Source of the DNA: Pseudoneurospora amorphoporcata
Taxonomy: Eukaryota > Ascomycota > Sordariomycetes > Sordariales > Sordariaceae
Direction of reading: 5' to 3'
Assembly (NCBI GenBank): GCA_033297205.1
Contig: MU859108.1
Coordinates: 124,001 to 188,000, forward strand
Length of the DNA: 64,000 nt
Part shown: in pieces, positions 38,440 through 48,321 of the stretch
How the letters are laid out: each line of letters starts with the position of its first letter
How positions within the stretch are numbered: the stretch's first letter is position 1
Program-made: the position numbers and the translations under genes
Notes under the pieces: model-generated
What the model saw: only the letters and a program-made list of their open reading frames with translations
Database searches by the model: none
Told to the model about the DNA's origin: nothing

Positions 38440-38845
38440 TCAATTTCCATGTGATCCTCCGAAAATTTGTCGGTGGCATTCACGATCCTTTGGGAAGGGA
38501 AGTTCTCCTCGGACCCGTCCATCCCGCCTTGCAGGTTGGTGTGCGTTGAAGTCGTTGAGTTGTGTGGCAAAGTGCTGTGCTTCTGACACTTCAAGTCCCC
38601 CAACATATGCATAGAGGTATAAAGTCAAGATCAATAGGAAAGTTGACTTACACAACAAGTCCAGGCCCTCATAACACTCAGAAAATTTTGCTTTCAGTGA
38701 CGTGCATTTGCAGTTGATGCCTAGCCTGAGAGGAGGTGGGGGCAAGAAAGGGCTTGATAAGGTATCCTTTATGTGGCTAAACATACCTACATATGCCATC
38801 AGGGTCCATGTCTCCGACGTGTGAGACGTCTGCTCCTGGAAGCAT
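38440..38845 (-). CDS. Candidate small spliced gene, 93 codons, unknown function
   Basis: I assembled this by hand; it is not a recognised family. Proposed exons are 38845-38787, 38725-38652 and 38588-38440 on the minus strand. The two introns are 61 nt (GTATGT..CAG) and 63 nt (GTAAGT..AAG), typical fungal sizes, and the frame closes exactly at 93 residues plus stop. The product begins MLPGADVSHVGDMDPDGICR, then has a cysteine cluster (C-x5-C-x-C-x9-C) and a basic tail. An alternative frame of the last exon (143-codon ORF, 38181-38612) is also open, so the C-terminus is unsure. AATAAA and an A36 tract lie 170-190 nt downstream on the same strand. There is no signal peptide in this model, and a further upstream exon is possible. 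It could be a decayed gene or a chance arrangement. Confidence 0.25.
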
Positions 38846-40555
38846 TCTGCCTACACATGTCAGACGGGACTTCCCCATTGGATCATGAAAAACCCGAGGG
38901 GTACGTATATAAACTCCAGCCGCGCGTCTTCTGATGATACCAGGAACCGAAGGGATCCTGTAGGCAGCCTGTACATAGACAGGTCTGCGTCAACCAACGG
39001 TGACTACGACACAGCCCCAGTCCGATTACGCTCCAAGGCTTTTGGAGGATTAAAAAGACTCAAGTAGCCTCAAACTGCAAGCCTACTACATAAATTGGTA
39101 TGCCTTACATATGCTTCGAGGCGAGAAGTGAGGCTTTACCTCTCCCAACCCCCACAACGGATCCTCTCGAGCTTCTACAGTATCTAGCCTGGCCTAGAAA
39201 ACCATCAGCTGTCATATGTCGAAAATCTCCGATCTTGAATATCATGCATGCATACCCCTTTGCCCTGCGTACCTATGCTGCCTGGCGCTTGAAGGCGGGA
39301 AAACCAGGGTTTTTGGGATATCAGGTATGGAATATACCGCGATGATGCTTGAGAACATTGGGACTCGAGAGCAGCCGATCAAAGCTTCGAGCAGTGCAGG
39401 GCAGTCTTCATGTTTGAATGCACGTGTGGTTGAAGTGAACATGACAGAATCGGTCAAATCCAGCCCTCGTTTGTCCGTTAGCTTGGTACGAAAAAGACAG
39501 ACAGTATTACTTACTCCCTGACTTGGTAGAATGGCCGAGACACTCGTTGATAAATGCTGTGAACTAGTACCGTAAAGGTCAATCTTTGAGAGGGCGGAAA
39601 AGTTTCTCTTCTGTGACGTTGAGAGCCATGGTCATTGTCGAAGACTCTGCAAACGTAGACCAGCTGCTCTCTTTCGAGGTGATTGAATGCTTCATGAAGA
39701 TTGCCTCTATTCTGCCCTTGTTCTCAAGCAGAAACACCACGCTAACAAAGAACGACAGAATCGAATTGTGAATCTCCCAAGCCGACAGCAATTTTCAGTG
39801 TCGGATATTGACTTGACCCTGCCCGCGGCGCTGGAGGCCGAAAGCACCGCCTACCTATGCATCGACGGCAGTTCCGTCTCACTCCTTTCATACCTAATGC
39901 CATTGTCCGCGTCAAACGGCAGCGGCAGCATCTCCGTTTGTACTTTGGTTCCTTCTGCATCCATCACCGAGGAGACTGAAAGCGCATGTGGCGTGCAAGC
40001 CGCCTAGGTTAGTGCCTCCATCCTTGCCCAGCTAGAGGTGGCTTCTCGTATCTCATGTTGATTCCAATGTGTTCGCGAAGATTCCCCAGTCCTAACTACC
40101 TCTGTATGGAAACTCTGCCCCTTTCATGGTTGCTCCTTCCTTATTCCTTCCTCTTTGTGTCTGCCCTATGCTTTTCTCTCCTTCTCTTCGTTCCTTTCAT
40201 TTTAGTGCCCCCTGTTGTTTTGTGTGTCTCACTTCAATTCTCGAGCCCTTGCGCTGCGCTGCTCTTTCCTCTCGGTGTGGCTCTGCTCTTTCCTTTATTG
40301 ACAGTTCAAGCACTCCTCTTTACCTCCGGCTGAGACCCATTGGCCCCCGGCCCTTGACATGGCCCAGCTTTTGCTGGTCTAGGAGCCACAGCATTCAACT
40401 TATCCATTCTCCTTTGATACAGTTTACCATGGCAACCAACCTGTTGAGCGGGGTGTTTGTAAGGCGAAGTCTGAGCAGAACGCGGATGGTTATATGGCGA
40501 TAGTTCGTGTGCGAGGGTGCTTGAACTGCCAAACTATGTGATCAGACATTCAAGG

Positions 40556-41186
40556 GCCTTGGGGAATACGGTGCTGGTTGTGGTTCATGGTGGCAGTTTT
40601 GATCACTCATGTGTTTCGTGTGATTCGGGACGGGGTGATCAATGACTTTGATGGGGTCATGAGGAGTATATGATGAGTTGGAGGCAAAGGCTGACGGTTG
40701 GAAGACTAGATGTGAATGGAGAGGAGGGGTTGAGTTGATACCACACTGTGGGCCATTGCTAGAGAAACTACTCGGACTGCCCTGGAGAAGGAAACGGACG
40801 AGGAAGACTTTGCCTGAGCTGATTAAAGAGTGCTCTTATTTGCAGGCTCTGGAGTCCAGAGCAAGCTGTCTGCTGTTGGGTTCCTCTTGAGGTCACATTG
40901 AATTGAAGCTCGAGGGAGTTGTGAGGTAATTGACGCCAACTGGGACGAAGAGCCTATGTGTGAAGGTAAGGTTATCTGGTAACACTCATAGTTGCCGGAG
41001 GACAAGGATAGGAAGACGAGGTTCAACCTATACCCATACAGAAAGCGTTACGAGAACCTCGCGGATGATCCATGGCATGCACGTGTACAATATCAACTGT
41101 TTCAGCCGTCCCATGATGGACTTGCGGATGTAACTGACCTTGCGACGAGCATGGCCGCCCCCAAACAAACGGGCACCTGCCACTGA
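40556..41186 (+). pseudogene. Possible decayed gene: coding-like fragments in series
   Basis: Three plus-strand segments have protein-like composition: 40556-40654 (VLVVVHGGSFDH), 40678-40890 (LEKLLGLPWRRKRTRKTLPELI) and 40992-41186 (FNLYPYRKRYENLADDPWHA to a stop). The VxVVVHGG motif recalls the second histidine motif of the phosphoglycerate-mutase/histidine-phosphatase fold, but nothing after it fits. I could not join the segments by introns of normal length: the second segment ends at a TGA and the phases do not match. A pseudogene is one reading; chance ORFs or a poorly resolved intron-rich gene are others. Confidence 0.18.
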
Positions 41187-41908
41187 CCAGCCTTGAGCCC
41201 AACTCGTGACAAAATGATTGGCTAATCGATCATTGAGAAGGTCCATTTCTGCGAGTGTTTTCGATAATCAGAGGAAGTGGGTTATATCGCTTTCATATGG
41301 AAGACTTAATGGTATGAGATCACTATATGCCGCCTCCTTTTCGCTAGCTCCTCGTCCGGCAAGATAGGGGGTAGAAACAGGCCATAATAGACGGTGAAGA
41401 GAAGCAGTAAAGATAACTCGTCATCCACAAACTCGAACAAAAATCATTGGATAGATCAAAAAGGGATTTGGTTGTTGACCGCTTCAGGCTTGTCCCATGG
41501 AAGTGGTGCCTGGTTTCCCGGTGCCTGACCCCTGTGAGACAGGACAGAAAGTGCAGTCAAGGCTCTGGAAAAGTTGGGGTCATCACTATCGGCTAGCGAC
41601 CAACCCCTGTCTCGCCTGTCTTATCGCTTATCGCTAACAGCGCAGGACGTCAGCACATTGGTGCCCCTGGGCGACGTGCTGTCCGCCCCCCATCGACCGC
41701 CCCCAAGTCTAACGGAAGACCATCCATCCTATCCAGACAGACCGTGAATCACAAAGGCGCCGCGGTCGAGGTGCTTGGGATTGGATCTTTTTTGGGTTAT
41801 GATTCTCTTGTTACTTGCACCGCTAAAACCAAAAAGAACACCGGGTGGCGGAACTCTGACTCCTGAACTCCAACAACTTGTCATCACGACCGATTGGAAG
41901 AGGTGCGT

Positions 41909-41988
41909 TTCTTCTTCTTCTTCTTCTTCTTCTTCTTCTGCAGTCTTCGAGTGCATTCAGCCTTCTGCCTTCTGCCTTCTGCCTTCTA
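41909..41988 (+). repeat. TTC microsatellite followed by a CCTTCTG heptamer repeat
   Basis: About ten TTC units are followed 20 bases later by four CCTTCTG/CCTTCTA heptamers (41961-41988). The block lies 270-350 bases upstream of the oxysterol-binding protein ATG. It may sit inside a 5'-UTR intron, since GTGCGT at 41903 and CTACAG at about 41986-41991 bracket it. Confidence 0.85.
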
Positions 41989-42259
41989 CAGTATCCTCGG
42001 TCCATGATTCCCAACAGCTGACATCTCTTGTGTTTTATCAGAAGCGCCTAGCAACTTTCTCACCGATCGCCAAATACCCTCTCCAAACCTCTTCGCGACG
42101 GCGAAAGAGTTCCAAAACCGCAGGCTCCTGGTTGCCCATTCTACGCCCCGCTCCATCGAACGAGATCAGTCCGGTGTCAGACCTGAAAACGAAGCCCGAA
42201 TCCATTATCACCATTCATCAACAAGCAGAGGAAACCCTTCGGTTGGGAAACAGTAAAAC

Positions 42260-44021
42260 ATGTTTTCCACATTCACGGGCAAGTCGTCAGCTCTCGCTGC
42301 CGCGCCCGCTGCCGCACCCGCAAATGGCAGTGCTCCCGTAGCGGAGGAGCATCCGACCGATGGAAACAAGCTATCGACCTTTCTCGGTATCTTGAGAAAG
42401 TGAGTAATAACCAGACGCGCGCAGGGGAAAACCTCGGGCCTCAAAGGGTCGCAAAGCGCTGCTTGCCATTATGTGAAAAAGATTGCGGATGCGCGAGCCG
42501 AACACCGGCGGTGTTGGTGTCATTGCCCAAAGCGGTGTCTTGGCGGCCTTCGGTATAAGACACACGTACGACGATATAGTTACTGACCTCGTATGTTCCC
42601 CAACTTAGGTTCATTGGTGTCGCCGATCTCGCTTCCGTACGCTTCTCTCTTCCATCGCAGCTCCTCGAACCAACACCCAACCTCGAATACTGGAACTATC
42701 TCGATGCGCCGAACGCCTTTGTTGCCATTGGCACCGCGGACGAGCCGATCGATCGTATGCTGGAGGTGCTGCGGTTTTGGTTGTCCAAGGATTTGAAATA
42801 TGCAAAGGGGAAGCCTTGCAAGCCATATAACTCTTGCTTGGGGGAGTTCTTCAGGGTAGGCTCTCCAATGATCGGGGCGGCACAAGAAGAAGAGCTCGGC
42901 TGACTGGGTTCGTAGTGTAACTGGGAAACCGAAGATGATGCCCCAAGGATCAACACCAAGGCCCTAGAGGACACCATCAGCCGGCCATCGAGCTTCAAAT
43001 CCGGCAGTTCCCGCGCCGCCTCGACAGTATCCGTTCCCGCCACGAACCCGAAACCCTCGAAACCCGTCCGGATCTCGTACCTGACCGAACAAACATCTCA
43101 CCACCCTCCCGTCAGCGCATTCTACGTCGACTGCCCAGAGAAGGGGATCCACGCCAAGGGATTTGACCAGATCACAGCCAAGTTCACCGGCACCTCGGTC
43201 AAGGTGATGCCCGGCGAGCACAACCTCGGAATTTTCATCACGCTGGAGAAGAGGAACCACGAGACATACCAGCTGACACACCCTCCCGCTCACCTTGGCG
43301 GTATTCTCCGTGGTGCGCTAAGCGTGACGGTCGGCGATATGGCCTACGTCACTTGCCCGGAGACGAAGCTCAAGGCGATTCTGCGCTACTACGACGACGG
43401 GTGGCTGGGCCGGACCACGAACAAGGTTGAAGGCATCATTTTCAAGTATGACCCTGAAAACGACGACAAGATGCAGATCAAGGATGTACCGGTGAAGGAC
43501 ATCCTCGTGCGTCTCGGTGGTCCTTGGAAGGAGAAGGTGGTCTTTACAGTTGGCCCCAAGCCTTTGGTAAGTTGTTATCACCTAACGTATCCTCACCTCC
43601 CGCATCCCACCATACTGACAACCCCTTTCCCAACCCACAGGACTCCCACCCCGCTGATCAACAAACAACCATCATCGACATCGCCCCTCTCAGCGTGGCC
43701 CCCAAGGTCCTCCCGCCCACCGAGCAGCAGCTCCCCAACGAGTCCCTCACCCTCTGGGGCAAGGTCACCGAGGCAATCCACGCCAAGCAGTTTTCTCGCG
43801 CTACCACGCTCAAGCAGGAGCTCGAGGAAGCCCAGAGAGAAAAGGCCCGCGAGCGCGAGCGCAACGGGGAAAGCTGGCAGCCCGTTTTCTTCGTCACGGC
43901 GACCGATAAGGCTGGGAAACCGGCGCTGACGGAGAAGGGACGGGAGGTGCTTAAGAGGGCGCAGATGGGGGATTGGAGTATGGATGGTATCCTCGAAGAG
44001 GCTGCGAAGGTTGCGGGGTAA
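42260..44021 (+). CDS. Oxysterol-binding protein, Osh4/Kes1 type
   Basis: Short OSBP-related proteins exchange sterol for PI4P between the ER and Golgi membranes. My model has exons 42260-42399, 42609-42855, 42916-43566 and 43641-44021, giving 472 residues; introns are 209, 60 and 74 nt. Exon joins read ILRK/FIGVADLASVRF, GEFFR/CNWETEDD and GPKPL/DSHPAD. The protein has only the ligand-binding ORD, without PH or ankyrin regions. Family hallmarks are the lid/entry region near residue 45-70, KPYNSCLGEFF (about 118-128) and the signature EQTSHHPP (about 187-194), followed by SAFYVDCPEKGIHAKGF. The insert after CNWETED (a Ser-rich loop) is longer than in yeast Kes1. The C-terminal segment with TLKQELEEAQREKARERERNG is typical. 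It may act with VPS74, also a PI4P reader, encoded nearby. Confidence 0.9.
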
Positions 44022-45309
44022 GCGTTGGGGGGGGGGGGGGAGGAATTCTCTCACTGAGCTTCGTGTGGCTTAGAGAGTGTGTGTAGTATGGTGTGGCATG
44101 GTCTGGGATTGGGATGTGTGTGTATGTATGCTTGGAGAGTGAGAAAGAGGGGTTGCATGATTGGCTATATGTGCTTTGGTATAGAAGAGGGCGACGTCGT
44201 CGATGCATTGGAAGCTGTTGCTTGGATTTCTTCACTTCATCGGTCTCGCTTTGCTTTTCGGGGGATAATTGGAACGGGTTTTGGAGTTTACACTATCTTT
44301 TATTTTGAACTGGAACTACAGAGGCGCTTTTTGGGTTCAAAGTCGGCCCAAGTCTAGCTGAGACGGCTTCGAAAGGCGGCCCTTGAACCATCTTGTGGAC
44401 TAGATGAGATATACAGGTTGCTCTACTACAAAGGACATATATGTTTTCACTGGGTTGTAGCTTTTTGGAATCAGATGTGTGTATCTGTTCACGACTTACG
44501 TGGATGATGCTAGGTTGTGATCCGCATTGGAGGTCGTCGAAGTTCGTATCTCGTGTTCTTTCTCCAAAAGTAAAAATTGCTAGACGTACAAAAAACGTTT
44601 CAATGTGGAAAACCACTGCGCTCCTTCCACCCTCCTCGTTTCATTCTCATATTTTCTTTTTTCACCAGTCATCCAGCTTCATCCCATTCAAGCACCCTCC
44701 AACCGTCCAACCCTCCTCCCCATCCACCCCAAGCAGAGTAAGCAGTTGAAAATTTCATCATCATACCTACCCTACCCTACCGTACAAGGAGACGGGGTAA
44801 AGATATTAAGTAAATAGTAAGCCCTGTGCGGTTGCTTGGCTGGTGGCGGAGCAGGTGCTGCGAACGAGAGATAAGTGTGTGACTGAGTGAGAGGGGGAGA
44901 GAGAGGTAATGTGCTGCGTCCTTCGTCTCGAACCTCGCACAAGATCACTGCCGGCCTTGAATTGACAACGCTTCCTTTGCTTGCTTGCTCGCTCGCTTGC
45001 ACACCCAGTTAACGCCCATTGCCTACCCTCGTTCGTGATTGCGAAGACAAAAGTCCAGGGTTTTTGTGCAGCACTTTCCCCCGCCTCCTACCCGCTACAC
45101 ACAACAGCATTATTCTCGCTTTTCAGGTTGTCTCCCACACTTTTTCTCGTCCGCTACTAGCGCTAGGTTGTGTGATTTCTCACGACGCTCGTGCGCCATC
45201 TAGAGCAGGGAGTCAAGGCGAGTGAATACGCTCAAGCAAGCTGCCACGACTTCAAGCTGGAGCTCTTTGTCCTTTGCTTTGTTGACCTCCTATTTTTGGT
45301 GACCATGTG
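44022..45309. other. Convergent 3' region between the OSBP gene and VPS74
   Basis: About 1.3 kb between two stop codons. It begins with a long G tract (about 44028-44040), a few bases past the OSBP stop, then a GT-rich stretch. CTTG/CTCG repeats occur near 44977-45000. The ORFs present are short and lack coding character. Both 3' UTRs should lie here. Confidence 0.55.
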
Positions 45310-46713
45310 TTAGCTCGATTTCCTCGTCTGAACAGCCCTCTCCGCTTTGCTTCTTTCCGTCTGGTAATGCCCCCTCGGCGAGAAATCAAAGAGAAAAAGA
45401 TTTAAACACACCTCATTAATAACCTGCGGCAAGTTCGCCCCCACACCACCATTCCCGCCCGGCAACGGCCTCGGCGCAAACGGCCACTGGCTGTACTGCA
45501 GGAGCAACTCGTCCGCCATGCTGAAGGCGTTTTCGCGGGCCTCGTGACCAAGGGTGCTCAGTGCGTTCTCGAGCACGTTGGCCGCATGCGCCGCGCACAC
45601 CATAGCGATCGTTCGCACGTACCGGAACTCGAGGTCCTCGGGCAGGTACTGGGTCGGGGTGATGACGACGGTGCGCTGGGTGAGCACGTTGCGCACGCGC
45701 CGTCGGATGTCTTCCTTGGCGGCGCCCTCGACCACAGGGTGCGTGGCCATGTCGAAAAGCAAAAAATTACGCTTTTCCGTGCGCAGGATGCCCTTGTCGA
45801 CGAGCCCCTTGGCCAGACGCTCGCGGACTTGTTTGAGTTGGTAGCCGATTTTCATTAGGTTCCAGGTTTCGCCTTTGGGAGTAATCATGTCATGTTAGCT
45901 GTTTGCCTTGGGCGGATATGCGTGTAGGAGAACGTGGACGGCAAGTAGGACGGGGGCAAGTAACGCAAAACGTAAACGTACCGCTCATCAAGTCAATCCA
46001 AGAGCTGACGCTCATTTTCTCGCTCGTCTTCATCATCTTGAGGGCCTCGTCCAGCAGCACCTCGCCCGTAAGAGTGTCGTCAATGACTTCGATAACTCGG
46101 TCCGCCAAGGGAAAGCGCCGCCTGGACGAGTCCTTTTGCATGCTGATGCGGCCGCGGAAGGCCAGCTCGAGAACGATGCATCCGCGAAGAGCATAGGAGA
46201 TGTTGTCGTTCCAGAATGAAAGGTAGCCCTGATGGGTGGTGGTGTCTGGTTAGCCATGTTTGTCTTGTCAAGCCTAGGTGAATTCCAAACCGTGAAAACA
46301 GTCTAGGAGCGCGTGGCACATTACAAATGTCGAGTCAAGCCAAAAGTCAAAAGATAGCCAGCCCCGTAGTAGGCGCCTACAGACATGTAAAGGGATGGTG
46401 TAACAAGACAAAACTGAGAAAAAGAGAAGACGTGGAGGACGGTGGGACCAACCTCGCGATCCTTGATACCAAGCAACAAAACCTCCTCCATCAGCGTTAG
46501 CTTGGGCTGCTTGCTCCTCTCTGCGCTCTCGCTCAGGTCGCGGGGGTCGAAGGCGATCCTGTGTCCGTTCTCGCCCGTCTCGTAGCTCGTGTCGGGCCCA
46601 ACGTCCCTCGTGTCGGGAGTGTTGCTGCCGCCGCCGCCGACGTCGCTGCTGCCTCCTCCTCCTCCTCCTCCTCCTGCGCCCCTGCGCCGGGTCAAGCCTG
46701 ATGTTGATGCCAT
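45310..46713 (-). CDS. vps74: VPS74/GOLPH3 Golgi PI4P-binding protein
   Basis: VPS74 binds PI4P on Golgi membranes and keeps glycosyltransferases there through COPI. My model has exons 46713-46453, 46228-45982, 45872-45412 and 45360-45310, giving 339 residues. Introns are 224 nt (an unusual GTTGGT donor), 109 nt (GTACGT) and 51 nt (GTGTGT). Joins read GIKDRE/GYLSFWND, SWIDLMSG/ETWNLMKIG and VINE/TERSKAERA. The GPP34 domain starts near residue 75 (LTLMEEVLLLG) and contains LSFWNDNISYALRGCIVLELA, LLDEAL, LMKIGYQLKQVRERLAKGL and LEFRYVRTIAMVCAAHAANVLE. The N-terminal 70 residues contain a Gly run and basic residues. The last intron is a multiple of three and free of stops, so retention would add 17 residues without a frame change. 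Confidence 0.92.
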
Positions 46714-48321
46714 CTTCTTTTGTAAAGGGACTGTTTCTGGTCTGATGATTGGTGGCGGCACGAAGCGGATATGTCGTCGGCCGAGGGTGGGCGTGTATGC
46801 GTGCTTGGTATTATTTCCCCGTGTTTTGGCGGACAGGGGGAATTGAAATAATTTCGGTTTCGCGGTAACACGTGGGGATGGTTGGGATTGGGGATTGAGA
46901 TAGGGATTCGGTAGACCCTGGGTGTAGCCTGTTGTTTCAGAGGGAGGGAGAGGCGACTAGTAGGGTGTAGAGGTAAACTAGTCGATCGGTCGGCCGTCCC
47001 GGACGTGGAGGTCCGTCTTTCGTTGTCGTCGTCTGGAAACCGCTCTTCGGCGCGGCTCTTGATGATGATGCGGAGTGTTGGTCGTTCGCTAGTTAGTTAG
47101 TGTAGTGGGTGTTCTCTTGGCTAAGGAGGGGGAGGGTTTGGTTGAGGCTGAGTGGTTGTATTCGGGGAACGGGTTGGTGTCGATGGTACCCTGTTTTGGT
47201 TGGCACGGGCAGCGCGCAGTAAGGAACTCGGTTTGTGCAGCGGTCAAAGAAAGTCCAGACTCCACGGCAGAGGAGGGATCCCGGTCCAGGCGGCGGAGTC
47301 TGATTAGGGGGGCAAGAGCCAATCTCAGGGTCCAGTTCACCTGCGGCGCAAAGGGGCTCTACCAAACCTTAACTCGATGCAGTTGGTGATGGCTTTGGTT
47401 AAACTATGGATTTTCTTGATTTGCCCTGCACACCCGCTTCAAGACAGCTGTTTCTTTGTCCAATGCTAGAGATGAGAGTAGTGTAACTCACTCCTTCTAA
47501 GCTGGTGCGACGAGACACGGAGAGTTCTGATAATGATAAGATCGGGTGCTGTTAGTAAGTCGGCTTCCAGATGCCGTGTTAGTGCTCTCGCTAAGAATGC
47601 GATAGGAACCACGGAACCAACCACCCGGCACTAACAGCACCTCAATTCACGGTTGTCTGAAAGCTCGAGGTACAATCGCATCTCGGTTAGTTCTCCGTGC
47701 CAAGTCCCAGGAACAATGCCAAAAAGCACCTCGGCATCAGATGCTGGTCGCTGATAGATCGTGTGGTATTGTCAAGCAGTAAAGCCTTCATTTTCATGTC
47801 TTGTCACCGATTTAAGTCACCACACAACCAGAACAACTTAGTGAGCTAATAATCACTGCTTGACTCCCTGAAGATGCTGCCTCGCTGAAGAAGAAGAAGA
47901 AGAAGAAGAAGGGGACTTCCGGTCCCCGTCCCTGCCTCCTCCCTTTCGCCACCACTACTAAAAGCTAGCTAAGTATAAAAGAACAAAAGACGAGGCTTGC
48001 CCGGCCTCCTGCCATGATGTTAACCGCTTGTTGTGATCTGGTCCAGTTGTGATATGTACGTGCGTGAGATGATCTCTTTTTCCTTTCCGACCGTGTTAAA
48101 CATAAAAAGAAATCCTCATGAACGAAAAAAAACGCCAAAAACACCACCAATTGACCGCCTCCCAAGAAGAAATATGTACGTAGCGATAATGGCAAGAAGA
48201 ATGGGAAAAAGGATATGGGTATGCCAGCCTCCCGAGCAATCTGCCGCTATGCAGCAGCAGTGGTATCAACATCTCTCTCCAAAAAGACAAAACACCCCTT
48301 GCTGAACACCTTGACCGACGC
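46714..48321. other. 1.6-kb region: VPS74 promoter and RRP14 3' flank
   Basis: The region separates the VPS74 start from the RRP14 stop. A (GAA)8 microsatellite lies at 47887-47911. ORFs (for example 47105-47389) overlap on both strands and are not convincing. I see no other feature. Confidence 0.55.
47887..47911 (+). repeat. GAA trinucleotide microsatellite
   Basis: About eight GAA units in tandem in the noncoding interval between VPS74 and RRP14. Confidence 0.9.

Larger units (their letters stand above)
29241..42259. other. 13-kb gene-poor divergent interval upstream of csp-2
   Basis: No recognisable protein gene lies between the 5' ends of csp-2 and the oxysterol-binding protein gene. 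The DNA is GC-balanced and shows no transposon ORF. Notable contents are a 220-codon orphan ORF (31190-31852, minus), an ACA microsatellite (32219-32241), a candidate spliced minus gene (38440-38845) with an AATAAA and A36 tract, coding-like fragments at 39579-39790 and 40556-41186, and TTC/CCTTCTG repeats (41909-41988). Long upstream regions are common around fungal developmental regulators, so a large control region or long leader for csp-2 is likely. Confidence 0.6.

Noticed and set aside
40055..40333. 92-codon hydrophobic ORF suggesting a small membrane protein
   Set aside because: Its hydrophobicity follows from a pyrimidine-rich CT tract read as Leu/Ser/Phe/Pro codons.
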